From: Alphaproteobacteria bacterium
Lineage (GTDB): Bacteria; Pseudomonadota; Alphaproteobacteria; Sphingomonadales; Sphingomonadaceae
Direction: 5' to 3'
Assembly (NCBI GenBank): GCA_003241875.1
Contig: QBLU01000004.1
Coordinates: 1-64,000 of the forward strand
Length of the DNA: 64,000 nucleotides
The notes beneath the pieces are model-generated. The model searched no databases, was not told where the DNA came from, and worked only from the letters and a program-made list of their open reading frames with translations. A program made the position numbers and the translations under genes. Positions within the stretch are counted from its first letter, which is position 1. Every line of letters starts with the position of its first letter. This document shows, one piece after another, positions 7,772 to 16,043 of this stretch.

Positions 7772-9493
7772 ATGCGAGCCTTGCAACTGGTGGCGGTCTT
7801 GCTGGCAGCAGTGAGCTGCGGCAATGATCACGCGCCTACACAGGCAACGGTTGCATCTGCAAGATTGCCGATCGGTACGAACCTCGATGCATTGAACTAC
7901 TACACTCCGATGTTGCCGACGCTCGATCTGATGAAGTCGAGCGACAGGTGGATACCGCAGCATGATGGTGTCTGGGATAGCAATGAGCCCGTGCCGCTCG
8001 ATGCCGACGGGTGGGTGACGCGGTTGCCCGGGCCCGGCGACGGCCTGCGCTACACCCGGGTAAACCTCGTGCTCCTTTACGACAATCTTGCCAGCCCGCC
8101 GCCAGATACCCGATTTGTCGTGCTTTACACTGGCACGGGCACATTCGGCGGCGGTCTGGACACGACAATCGTGTCGAGCCAACCAGGTCGCCTCGTTATC
8201 CGGTCTGGCGCGAGCAAGACGCTGTCCTTGCATCTTACGGAGACCGATCCTGCCGGAACCGGTGACTATGTGCGCGATATCAGGGTCGTTCGGGAGGACA
8301 TGCTGCCGCGCTATACGGCGGGCCAGACCTTCAATCCGGATCTGGTCGCCAAGCTGGCACCGTTCACCACGGTGCGGTTCATGGACTGGATGAACACCAA
8401 CGAGATCTTCGATACCGCTGGCGAGCCGATTACATCCGACGCTGCACAACGGGCGGCCCCCAGCTTGCTCTGGCGCCACCGCCCCCAAGTCTCCAACAGG
8501 CAATGGGGAAACCGCGGCATGCCGGTCGAAAAGATGGTCGAGTTCGCCAATCTGACCGGATTAAACCCTTGGTTCAACATGCCGATCAACGCCAGCGACG
8601 AGTATGTGCGGAATTTTGCTGCTTATGTGCGTGACAATCTGCGCCGCGATCTGAAGGTCCGTGTGGAGCTTTCCAACGAAGTGTGGAATTTTGCCTTTCC
8701 GCAATCGCGCTATGCCGAGGCCAAGGCCATCGCGATCTGGGGTCGGGGCGCAAATTGGATGGAATGGTATGGGATGCGGGCCGCGCAGGTCGGCGGGATA
8801 TGGAATTCCGTTTTCCGCGAACCGTCCACCGGTGACGGCGACCCGAAACGTGTCATCGTGGTTTACAACACGCAATTCGGGTGGCGTGGGCTCGAGGACC
8901 ATGGGCTTGAAACCGAACACTGGCGGGGTTCAAAGGGCAACCGCATTCGCGCCGCAGACTATTTCGATGAATATGCCATCACAGGTTATATCGGCGGGGT
9001 GATGGATCAGGAATCCCAGGTCGCCAAGGTGATGAGTTGGTGGCGTGATGCAGATGGCGGCTACGCCCGTGCGATTGCGGCCCTGCGGGACGATGTAGCG
9101 AGCGACCTGGCTCCAGGCTATGCCTATCACGCTGGCAAGGCGCGGCAACATGCGTTGAACCTGACAACCTATGAAAGCGGCTATGCCGAGACCACGCCTT
9201 ACTCCCAACACCAAAATCAGCGCTTCACGGACTTTCTGGCCAACGTTCAGCGCCGGCCCGAAATGCAGCAGTTGTATACCGAAAATCTGGGTGCGTTCCG
9301 CAACGCTGGCGGGACTCTGTTCATGAGCTTCGGCCTGATCAATACTCCAAGCAAGTGGGGAAGCTGGGCCGTCCTTGAAAACATCAACCAGACAACGTCG
9401 CCGCGGTATCGCGCACTTGTCGATTGGGCGGCATCAAACAATCCGCCAAAGGCGGAGGGTGCAACAGCAGTTCAAATCTCCGACAGCCAGTAA
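7772..9493 (+). CDS. Lipoprotein glycoside hydrolase-like, clan GH-A type
   Basis: About 573 residues from the ATG at 7772. The N terminus is a lipoprotein signal (LLAAVSC, Cys16), so the protein is probably anchored in the outer membrane or periplasm. A beta-rich N-terminal domain is followed by a barrel-like region with ELSNEVWNF (Glu303 preceded by Asn, the acid/base pattern of clan GH-A) and TTYESGY (Glu468, a candidate nucleophile). The 'RFMDWMNTN' segment is also typical of this group of polysaccharide-locus glycosidase-like proteins. It probably trims or processes the exported polymer. The frame extends 17 codons upstream, but that part is not a plausible signal. Its 3' end overlaps the convergent SGNH gene by 22 bp. 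Confidence 0.65.
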   Translation: MRALQLVAVLLAAVSCGNDHAPTQATVASARLPIGTNLDALNYYTPMLPTLDLMKSSDRWIPQHDGVWDSNEPVPLDADGWVTRLPGPGDGLRYTRVNLVLLYDNLASPPPDTRFVVLYTGTGTFGGGLDTTIVSSQPGRLVIRSGASKTLSLHLTETDPAGTGDYVRDIRVVREDMLPRYTAGQTFNPDLVAKLAPFTTVRFMDWMNTNEIFDTAGEPITSDAAQRAAPSLLWRHRPQVSNRQWGNRGMPVEKMVEFANLTGLNPWFNMPINASDEYVRNFAAYVRDNLRRDLKVRVELSNEVWNFAFPQSRYAEAKAIAIWGRGANWMEWYGMRAAQVGGIWNSVFREPSTGDGDPKRVIVVYNTQFGWRGLEDHGLETEHWRGSKGNRIRAADYFDEYAITGYIGGVMDQESQVAKVMSWWRDADGGYARAIAALRDDVASDLAPGYAYHAGKARQHALNLTTYESGYAETTPYSQHQNQRFTDFLANVQRRPEMQQLYTENLGAFRNAGGTLFMSFGLINTPSKWGSWAVLENINQTTSPRYRALVDWAASNNPPKAEGATAVQISDSQ

Positions 9494-10626
9494 TCGCTGT
9501 CGGCAGCAGCATCGAACACGAGCGGATTGCGTACATCCTGCCGACTGAAAACGCGGGCAAAGGCCAACCGATGCTTTAGCCAGCGGATATAGGCCCTCAT
9601 TCTACCCTCGTCGCGCACCTGCTTGTCGCGCATGTAGGCAAGATAGTGTTGGAGAAATGGTCCGCCCACATAACCGCGACAGACATCAAGCGATGGGCTT
9701 TGCAAAGCACCCGCCCGTTCGCGATGTATCGTCCAGGCGGCATCCTGCAGGTCCTGCGCCCGGGCCGGGTTAATGGCATCCGGCGCCCAGGCGCCCGTCG
9801 GGCGCGTCCCAGACATCTCGGCAAAGACGAAAAGTGCAACGAAGTACGTGCCCAACGGGGTCAGGTGCACATCGTCCTCGAAGATTTGGTCGATGACGGT
9901 CCGCGGCGGGCCCGCAAGACTCGGGAGTCGTCCCGCCAACACTCGTTCCACAAAGGTGGCGAGGGCCGCACCCGCATCGATCGGCACGATCCGGTCCGGT
10001 CGCTTCGTTGCCGCCAGCGAAACGTTGATACGGGTCGCTACACAGCGCCAAGCAGTCGCTGCCGCCCGCTCGTAAGCGATCCAGCGTCGCAGGTCATCGC
10101 GGTCGTCGATGCCGAGCCACGACTGGTACAGGTACGTCGTTTGTCCGGCATTCCCTGCGATTGCGCGATCATGGAAGTGCCGGAGATGCCGGATCGTGTC
10201 GTTCCAGACGAGACTCCCCAGCAAACTATGCTGCTCGGTAATGATGAGAGCGTCGTAGGGGCCGCCGGCAACAGTGCGCGGCGAGGCAAGCTCGGCTGCA
10301 ACGTCGAGCTCGCTGCCAAGGTGATTGCTGCCTTGCCGATAGCCACCCCAAGCTTCGGTTCCGCGGCTGCGCGACTTGATACTGGATCCGGGGATGACCT
10401 GCATGTTCCACTGCACAGGCTGGTCGAGGCTTGCGGCTACCGCCGCAAGATAGTCGGGCAGGGGCCGGTCGATGAGGCTGTGTCCCGACCAGAACAGCCG
10501 CTCGATGCGGCGTCGCGGCGCCGGATCCGTTGCCGTCGCCACGGCGGGCGGTCCTCGATCCTCATTGCACGCCGGCGCGCCGAGCATCGCCAGCATGGCG
10601 ATTGTCACCAGGCCCGGGGTGCGCAC
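9472..10626 (-). CDS. SGNH-hydrolase-like lipoprotein
   Basis: About 384 residues. I chose a GTG start at 10626 because it has a GGAG ribosome site seven bases ahead and gives a clean lipoprotein signal (VTIAMLAMLGAPAC, Cys20). The frame is open far upstream, but that part overlaps the WecG gene and is Arg/Ser-rich shadow sequence. SGHS (Ser50) and a C-terminal EDDVH motif match the protein at 2-892, and an 'LIITE' strand is also shared. The pair are probably paralogues acting on the polysaccharide at the cell surface, perhaps as acyl or acetyl esterases or transferases. It follows the WecG-like gene by 46 bp. Confidence 0.65.
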   Translation of the reverse strand: MRTPGLVTIAMLAMLGAPACNEDRGPPAVATATDPAPRRRIERLFWSGHSLIDRPLPDYLAAVAASLDQPVQWNMQVIPGSSIKSRSRGTEAWGGYRQGSNHLGSELDVAAELASPRTVAGGPYDALIITEQHSLLGSLVWNDTIRHLRHFHDRAIAGNAGQTTYLYQSWLGIDDRDDLRRWIAYERAAATAWRCVATRINVSLAATKRPDRIVPIDAGAALATFVERVLAGRLPSLAGPPRTVIDQIFEDDVHLTPLGTYFVALFVFAEMSGTRPTGAWAPDAINPARAQDLQDAAWTIHRERAGALQSPSLDVCRGYVGGPFLQHYLAYMRDKQVRDEGRMRAYIRWLKHRLAFARVFSRQDVRNPLVFDAAADSDYWLSEI

Positions 10627-10672
10627 CGCAAGGCTCCGAGGGCCTGCCGCAAAGCTGCGGCGCCCTTGGCGA

Positions 10673-11527
10673 TCATGCGGTACGTCGCCAATGCTGAACG
10701 ATCGCGAAGATCTGCGGGCCGTCGACGAGGTAGCGCCGCCACATCCTTCGCGGTTCCTGTACCAGTCGGAACAGCCATTCGAGCGAGAGCTTCTGGAGCA
10801 TGCGCGGCGCTCGCGTCTTTTCGGAGCAGAGGAAGTCCAGGCTCGCCCCGACGCAAAGTCCGATCCCCGTTGCTGCACCGCTGGCCTGCACCTTCCAGGC
10901 AAGAATCTCCTGCTGCGGTGAACCGACGGCGAGTACGCTGTAGCGCGCGTGCGCTTCGATCAGAAAGCTGATGGCGCGGCTGCGTTGATGGGCATCATGG
11001 ATAAAACCCATCGGCGGGTTGAAGTGCTGGACGTTGCGCAGCCCATAGCGACGGCAAAGCTCCGCGATCATCGCTGGCGAGCCGCCGAGTATCGCCACCT
11101 TGTCGTTCGGCGCGATCACCGTGTCGAACAGTGCGGCGGTGAGGTCGCTCCCCGGCACGACCGACAGGCGGACGCCCGCCTTGTCTGCAAGCCGGGCGAG
11201 GATGCGGCTGTCGCAGAGCGTCAGCCAGGCCCGGCGATAGGCTGGCCACAGATCGGAGCGAATCCGTTCGAGCCTCACGACGTGGTCGACGTTAGGCGTC
11301 ACCACATAGGCGAACGGCAGATCGGGACCCCGGGTGCCGATCTTTTGCAATACCGCGGCAGCGTCGCTTTGCTGGAAATCAAAGTCCAGAAATCGAGCCG
11401 TTTCGCCAACGGCTGACGTGGCGGGCGGAGGTGCGGGCTGGAATCGCCATTCAGTCGGCAACTGGTCAGTGGAGATATCGGCACTCGACAAGCAGGTCGG
11501 ATCGGGATCGAGGCGAGCATGGCCCAT
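10673..11527 (-). CDS. WecG/TagA/CpsF-family glycosyltransferase (GT26)
   Basis: A 284-residue protein of the WecG/TagA family, which adds a sugar (ManNAc, ManNAcA or glucose in known members) to an undecaprenyl-diphosphate-linked acceptor at the inner membrane. Supporting features are 'TPNVDHVVRL', 'LTLCDSRIL', 'KVAILGGSPAMI', the PPMGF segment and 'LAVGSPQQEILAWK', in the family's normal order. The first 45 residues are extra and unconserved-looking. A GGGGGA stretch precedes the ATG. It is transcribed divergently from the export genes and shares with them the region that holds element copy B. Confidence 0.85.
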   Translation of the reverse strand: MGHARLDPDPTCLSSADISTDQLPTEWRFQPAPPPATSAVGETARFLDFDFQQSDAAAVLQKIGTRGPDLPFAYVVTPNVDHVVRLERIRSDLWPAYRRAWLTLCDSRILARLADKAGVRLSVVPGSDLTAALFDTVIAPNDKVAILGGSPAMIAELCRRYGLRNVQHFNPPMGFIHDAHQRSRAISFLIEAHARYSVLAVGSPQQEILAWKVQASGAATGIGLCVGASLDFLCSEKTRAPRMLQKLSLEWLFRLVQEPRRMWRRYLVDGPQIFAIVQHWRRTA

Positions 11528-11678
11528 CGGATTTTCCCCCTGTCTTGACGCGACAGCAGCGCACCAAAAGCGCTGCCGTCGCTATTGAACGGACCCTCGG
11601 ACCATGCCGAGCGATACAATTTTGACTGGTTTTTACGTCTTGATGACATGCTGCCCTATTGGTGCAGCCGTCGGTATT

Positions 11679-11709
11679 CAGCCGAATCCCCGGGGGAAAC
11701 TCGGCACAG
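11679..11709 (+). promoter_or_regulatory. 31-bp shared element, copy B, upstream of export genes
   Basis: This lies in the 250-bp gap between the divergent WecG-like and Wza-like genes (11528-11777), 69 bp before the exporter start. Its core CCCGGGGGAAACTCGG matches copy A at 7621-7651 (25 of 31 positions). Read in the exporter's frame it gives QPNPRGKLGT. A shared regulator site for both polysaccharide transcription units is the simplest reading. No -35/-10 promoter could be assigned with confidence in this gap. Confidence 0.5.
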
Positions 11710-11777
11710 GCATCGCGGGCATGGAAGAACTCTGGAGGGTATCGACCCGATTGCCGGCACAGCAACCTGGCAATAAA

Positions 11778-12413
11778 ATGAAAGGGATTGGTCAAGGGGT
11801 CGTGCCGTTGTTGGCGTTCAGCTATCTGTCGCGGATCTGCGCATCGAGCCTGGCTGCCCTGCTCGCAATCATGCTACCGGCGGCGTTGGCGGCGCAGACA
11901 CCCAGCGAATATCGCATCAATGCGGGCGATGAACTTGAAGTATTCGTCTGGGGAGAGGAACGCTTGCAACGCCCGGTGCGGGTGTTGCCCGATGGCACCT
12001 TCGCGTTCCCGCTTGCCGGCACGATCCATGCTGCCGGAAAAACCGGACCGGAAATCGCCGGCGCCATCAGTGAAAGGATCAAGGGAAACTACCGCAACAT
12101 CGTTCCCGATGTAACGGTCGCCGTGCGCGATACCGCCGGCGCGCGCTTCTATGTCGTCGGCAAGGTTCGCACGCCCGGCGGTTATGCGATTGGACGCACT
12201 GTCAACGTTGTCCAGGCGCTGAGCCTGGCCGGGGGCACCGCCGAATTCGCAGATGTCGACAATGCGGTTATTCTGCGCCAGACGCCGACCGGGCAAAGTG
12301 TGGAGCGGGTTCGGCTGTCGGAGGTTCTGAAGGGCAGCCGAAGCCTTGCCAACGGTCCGCAGGCCAATGCATTGCCGGTCCTGGGCAGCGGCGATGTCCT
12401 GGTTATTCCGTGA
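11778..12413 (+). CDS. Polysaccharide export protein, Wza/GumB-like
   Basis: About 211 residues from the ATG at 11778. A signal peptide covers residues 1-38 (ends LPAALAAQ). The Poly_export domain follows with 'YRINAGDELEVFVWGEERLQRPVRVLPDGTF', then a SLBB-like domain with 'FYVVGKVRTPGGYAIGRTVNVVQALSLAGG'. This is the short GumB-type member of the outer-membrane polysaccharide export family and lacks the C-terminal barrel helix of E. coli Wza. No clear lipobox is seen. The frame is open back to 11604, but the upstream part crosses the 31-bp element and has no signal-like character. It overlaps the next gene by 20 bp. Confidence 0.85.
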   Translation: MKGIGQGVVPLLAFSYLSRICASSLAALLAIMLPAALAAQTPSEYRINAGDELEVFVWGEERLQRPVRVLPDGTFAFPLAGTIHAAGKTGPEIAGAISERIKGNYRNIVPDVTVAVRDTAGARFYVVGKVRTPGGYAIGRTVNVVQALSLAGGTAEFADVDNAVILRQTPTGQSVERVRLSEVLKGSRSLANGPQANALPVLGSGDVLVIP

Positions 12414-13542
12414 TTGGCGCGTCGCAGCCCTGGTGCCAGGGGCGGCGATGGGCTTGGCGCCAGCCATTGCGGCTGCCGAGGTGACTCCGCAGTTCGCCGT
12501 TACAGGACGTGTTGTCGCGGCGTCCAATCCATTCCTGCTGCAGGATGGCGTGAGCGCCGTGCTGGTCGAGGCTACGGCCCGGCCGTCCTTGACCATGGGC
12601 TCCGACGGTTCCGAACTGGCTGTGAACGGCATCCTTATCGGCCGCCAGTATACCCGGTCATACGGGGGTTTCGTACTGGGATCTGCAACCGCGACAGGCG
12701 TGTTGCGCCAAAGCGAAAGGCTGAGCCTGTCTGCGCTTGCCAGTTTCAATCGAGACCTCGCTGCGGACACGATTACCGACAGCATCGGCAGCCCATTGGA
12801 CCCGCGTAGCATTCGCAACGTCGTGCGGGGCCGCGCCACGGCGACCTGGCGTCCCAGTGCCTTCGATACGCTGACCCCGCAAATCGAATATGAAAAAGTG
12901 AATTTCCAAGATGCTCCGTTGCTGGAAACGGTCGCAACGCGATCGGCCAGTCTGGCATATTCGCGGCGCGTTGACGAACGGACCAGCCTCGGCATCCGCG
13001 GCAACTTTCAGGACAACCGCATCGGCACCGCCGAAAGTGCCATCACGCTCGCTGCCTTTGTGACCGGCGACAGGCAGCTGTCGCCCATCTGGCGGCTGAG
13101 CGGGGCCGTCGGCGCCGAGCGGATCGAGCAGCGCGGAGCCCTGCCGCCGGGGGTGCAGCGCCTGCGAACCAACTTCAGCGGTAGTGGTCGTTTGTGCGCC
13201 AACGGTCCGCAACTTACCGGCTGCCTTGATTTGGCCATCGCTTCCGAAGCAAGCGTCCTCGGCGGGCTGCAACGCCGTTACACGATTGGCGCGACGGCTG
13301 GTTACGACATCCGTGAGGCCGTTCGTCTTGCGGTCGCATTCGACTATTCCAAGGCCGGAAGCGGCCAGCAGAGCATTGCCCCGTCGCTCGGCGGGGCATC
13401 GGCCAGGGTGCAACTCGACTGGCGCGCCAGCCGGCTCGCCCTGGTGACAGCAGAGATCGAATATCGCCGCCGCGAAGTCGGCGCCGGCTTTTCGACTGAC
13501 GGCGTATTCGCCGGCGTCGGCCTCAGGTGGGGAACACGATGA
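12394..13542 (+). CDS. Outer-membrane beta-barrel protein of the export locus
   Basis: About 382 residues. The ATG at 12394 lies inside the end of the exporter gene and starts a signal peptide ending 'APAIAAAE'. The rest is made of alternating amphipathic strands with frequent Tyr/Arg ends and finishes in 'VFAGVGLRWGTR', typical of a barrel closing strand, though without a terminal Phe. Proteins of this type (outer-membrane beta-barrel, DUF-level) lie beside GumB/Wza genes in sphingomonad polysaccharide clusters and may help polymer cross the outer membrane. Two cysteines sit in one loop (CANGPQLTGC). The stop overlaps the next start (ATGA). Confidence 0.7.
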   Translation: MSWLFRDWRVAALVPGAAMGLAPAIAAAEVTPQFAVTGRVVAASNPFLLQDGVSAVLVEATARPSLTMGSDGSELAVNGILIGRQYTRSYGGFVLGSATATGVLRQSERLSLSALASFNRDLAADTITDSIGSPLDPRSIRNVVRGRATATWRPSAFDTLTPQIEYEKVNFQDAPLLETVATRSASLAYSRRVDERTSLGIRGNFQDNRIGTAESAITLAAFVTGDRQLSPIWRLSGAVGAERIEQRGALPPGVQRLRTNFSGSGRLCANGPQLTGCLDLAIASEASVLGGLQRRYTIGATAGYDIREAVRLAVAFDYSKAGSGQQSIAPSLGGASARVQLDWRASRLALVTAEIEYRRREVGAGFSTDGVFAGVGLRWGTR

Positions 13543-14993
13543 CGAGTGACGACAGCGACGACGCGGGTGGCGGGCTCCCCATCCGCGATTTGGCCAACAT
13601 GCTGTGGCGCGGACGCCAGACGATTATCGTCGCCTTCTGCCTCGCGTTGACAGCAGCCGTCGCTGCGGTGTTGCTGATCGAAACAAGATACCGCGCCGAA
13701 GCTGTGCTGTTGATAGAGTCGCAGGAAATTCCGACCAGCCTTGTCGCCGCCCCGGACAGCAACTATGCCGACGACCGGATCGGCAAGATCCGCCAGCAGA
13801 TCCTGAGCCGCAGCAATCTGCTGACGCTCATCCGCGCCCACAAGCTTTATCCCGACGAACGTTCGTCTCTGAGTGAGGAGCAGCTCCTGACTCTGATGCG
13901 CAACGCGGTTGACGTCGACCTGGTGACGGCAAACGGCGGCCGACCGGGATCGGGCGCGACCATCGCCTTCAATCTTTCGTTTACTTACCCGGATGCAGCG
14001 CGCGCCTTTGCCGTTACAGATCAATTGACCAAGATGTTCATCGATGCCGACAAGCGGCTTCGCACCGAACAGGCAATGGGTGCGACATCCTTTCTGCGGG
14101 CGCGAGCAGACGAACTGCGCGACCGGCTCGTCGAAGTCGAGGCGAACCGGCGCAGGGTGCAGTCCCGCTATGGCGGCGCAATGCCCGATCAACTGGCAAT
14201 CAACAGCCAGTCGAGCGCCGCGCTGCGTGCCGAGCTGTCCCGTATCGACATGGAAATGCAAGCGGTGCTCCAGCAGAATGCAACCTTGGCGGCGCAGGCG
14301 CAGGAACCGGCAGCAGTCGCCGAAACGCCGGCACGTGCCGAGGTTCGCCGGGCCCAGCAAGTGCTCGACCGGCTGGCAGCAACGCTATCCGACAGCCACC
14401 CGGACGTCATCGCGGCTCGCGGGACACTCGATATCGCCCGGATCGCAGCTCGGGACGAGCCCGCGGCGCCGACAGGGCTTGCTGCAATCAATGCCGCGAT
14501 CGTCGGGGGCCGCAGCCGCCTGGCAGCGCTGGATAGCCAAAGGGGGAAACTCGTGGCGGCAATCGCGCGCGCAGACCAACTTGCATCGCTGTCGCCGCAG
14601 GCCGCGTTCGAGCTCAACAATGTCGAGCGCGATCATGACAACCTGCGACAGCAATACCGGGATATCCGGGAGAAGCAGCTCGAAGCGCAAGTCGCCTCCA
14701 ACCTCCAGCGCGAAGACAAGGGAGAGCATTTCTCGGTGCTTGATCCTCCGACAATGCCGATCGACCCGATCAGTCCGAACCGGGTGATGATACTGGCCTT
14801 GGGCGTCTTCGGTGGCCTTGGAGCGGGCATTGCACTGGTGCTCGGGCGCGAGTTGCTTGCCGGGCGCATTCATGGCGCCGACGCGCTGACTCGCCTGACC
14901 GGAGAGCCGCCGCTCGCTGCTGTTCCCGTACTGTACGGCGACAGTTGGCAGCCAACAAGATTGGCCCTGCCGGCCCAGAAACGTGAATGGTAG
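13539..14993 (+). CDS. Chain-length determinant / Wzc N-terminal-like protein
   Basis: About 484 residues. It has the polysaccharide co-polymerase layout: a cytoplasmic start, a membrane helix at about 29-48, a periplasmic domain rich in coiled coil (about 160-385), and a second membrane helix at about 425-447 with a proline-rich approach (PPTMPIDPISPNR). It has no kinase domain. The ATPase is the separate next gene, as in GumC-type or Gram-positive CapA/CapB systems. It controls polymer length and couples synthesis to the exporter. The start at 13539 overlaps the previous stop (ATGA). Confidence 0.85.
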   Translation: MTSDDSDDAGGGLPIRDLANMLWRGRQTIIVAFCLALTAAVAAVLLIETRYRAEAVLLIESQEIPTSLVAAPDSNYADDRIGKIRQQILSRSNLLTLIRAHKLYPDERSSLSEEQLLTLMRNAVDVDLVTANGGRPGSGATIAFNLSFTYPDAARAFAVTDQLTKMFIDADKRLRTEQAMGATSFLRARADELRDRLVEVEANRRRVQSRYGGAMPDQLAINSQSSAALRAELSRIDMEMQAVLQQNATLAAQAQEPAAVAETPARAEVRRAQQVLDRLAATLSDSHPDVIAARGTLDIARIAARDEPAAPTGLAAINAAIVGGRSRLAALDSQRGKLVAAIARADQLASLSPQAAFELNNVERDHDNLRQQYRDIREKQLEAQVASNLQREDKGEHFSVLDPPTMPIDPISPNRVMILALGVFGGLGAGIALVLGRELLAGRIHGADALTRLTGEPPLAAVPVLYGDSWQPTRLALPAQKREW

Positions 14994-15001
14994 GACACAG
15001 C

Positions 15002-15775
15002 ATGAGCTATGATCGCATGATGCCCGCCATCAAGCGCCCTGCACAGCTGGTGTCGGCGTCCGACGACGTTGTGCCGGTGACCCTCCATGATCTCGGCGGG
15101 CCCGCCGCCCGACCGGTGTTTACCCTCGACCGAGGCAAGTTATCGGAGAAAGGTCTTTGGGGTTTCGTGCCTCTCGATCCGCGGGCGCGGTCGTTCGTGC
15201 GGTTGCGGGCGCAATTGCTCCGCCGGATGTCGCGTTCTGAGTGCGGGCGGACGGTCGCGGTGATTTCGCCAGGCAGCGGCGACGGCAAATCGTTCGTCGC
15301 TGTCAATCTTGCAGCCGCTCTGAGCGAGCTTTACAATGTTTGCCTGGTCGATCTTGATTTTCGCAAAGCCGCCATTGGCTCGCTTGTTGGCACGCCGGCG
15401 TGCCTTGGAACGGAAGCCTTGCTCGCCAATGAGCACAGGCTCGCCGAGATCGGATGCGCGGCCCCAGAGGCTCGGCTGATCGTGCTGCCGGCGCAGCAAT
15501 CGACCGATGCGACCCGGCTGCTGGCCTCCAGCGCCTTGCCCGCGATGTTCGAGGCGCTGCGCCGCGCCCCGGAAACAATCAGCATCATCGATACGCCCCC
15601 CATGCTCGATATGGACGATGCCATCATCATTTCGCACCATGCCGACGCTGTCCTGCTCGTTATCGAAGAAGGCCACACGAAAGCGCAGGATGTTCGTGAG
15701 GTGCTTCGTCTGATCAGTCCGACCCCGTTGGTTGGCACCGTGCTTAATCGGTCTCTAGCTGGCGCGTCGACCTGA
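15002..15775 (+). CDS. CpsD/CapB-like BY-kinase-type ATPase
   Basis: About 257 residues from the ATG at 15002, which has AGGA eight bases ahead. Motifs are Walker A SPGSGDGKS (about 89-97), Walker A' VCLVDLDFR (about 113-121) and Walker B SIIDTPP. These are the marks of bacterial tyrosine kinases that pair with chain-length proteins. There is no C-terminal tyrosine cluster, the usual autophosphorylation site, so it may act as a simple ATPase switch or phosphorylate other proteins. It starts 9 bp after the chain-length gene and ends the export operon. Confidence 0.8.
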   Translation: MSYDRMMPAIKRPAQLVSASDDVVPVTLHDLGGPAARPVFTLDRGKLSEKGLWGFVPLDPRARSFVRLRAQLLRRMSRSECGRTVAVISPGSGDGKSFVAVNLAAALSELYNVCLVDLDFRKAAIGSLVGTPACLGTEALLANEHRLAEIGCAAPEARLIVLPAQQSTDATRLLASSALPAMFEALRRAPETISIIDTPPMLDMDDAIIISHHADAVLLVIEEGHTKAQDVREVLRLISPTPLVGTVLNRSLAGAST

Positions 15776-16043
15776 CGCCGGCGCTGTCGGCAGCATGCTG
15801 CGACCGTCGTGCCAACAATGCCGGCGCGGTGCCACCCTTCTCGACGTAGCGATCCTGCCACGGCTCGTGGCGCGGTAGGGCCGAGCTTGTCTCCCCTTGT
15901 GCGGCATCAGAGCTTAACCACGCAGCCGCGCATACTGTCGCAACTACCCTCTGGAATTCCAGTCTGTGCCACGATGTCGCGGTCAGCCTATGATAGGGGG
16001 ATGTTCGGAGCGCCCATTAGAATTGACCGGAGGGCCTGTGGCC
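15776..16043. other. Intergenic region before the PhyH gene
   Basis: About 268 bp without a gene. It holds a pair of GCCGGCGC blocks early on, probably not a terminator because no T-run follows. Near its right end a GGAGG ribosome site serves the next gene. No promoter could be assigned. Confidence 0.4.

Noticed and set aside
11697-11715. Sigma-54-like GG-N10-GC spacing at the end of element copy B
   Set aside because: Copy A has the spacing off by one and the -12 sequence is poor in both, so a shared sigma-54 promoter is not supported.
14546-14562. GGGGGAAACTCGTGG inside the chain-length gene, similar to the shared element
   Set aside because: It lies in clear coding sequence and matches only the core. 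Probably chance.
15784-15835. GCCGGCGC repeats after the BY-kinase-like gene as a terminator
   Set aside because: The units are 36 bp apart, nearly palindromic themselves and not followed by T residues.
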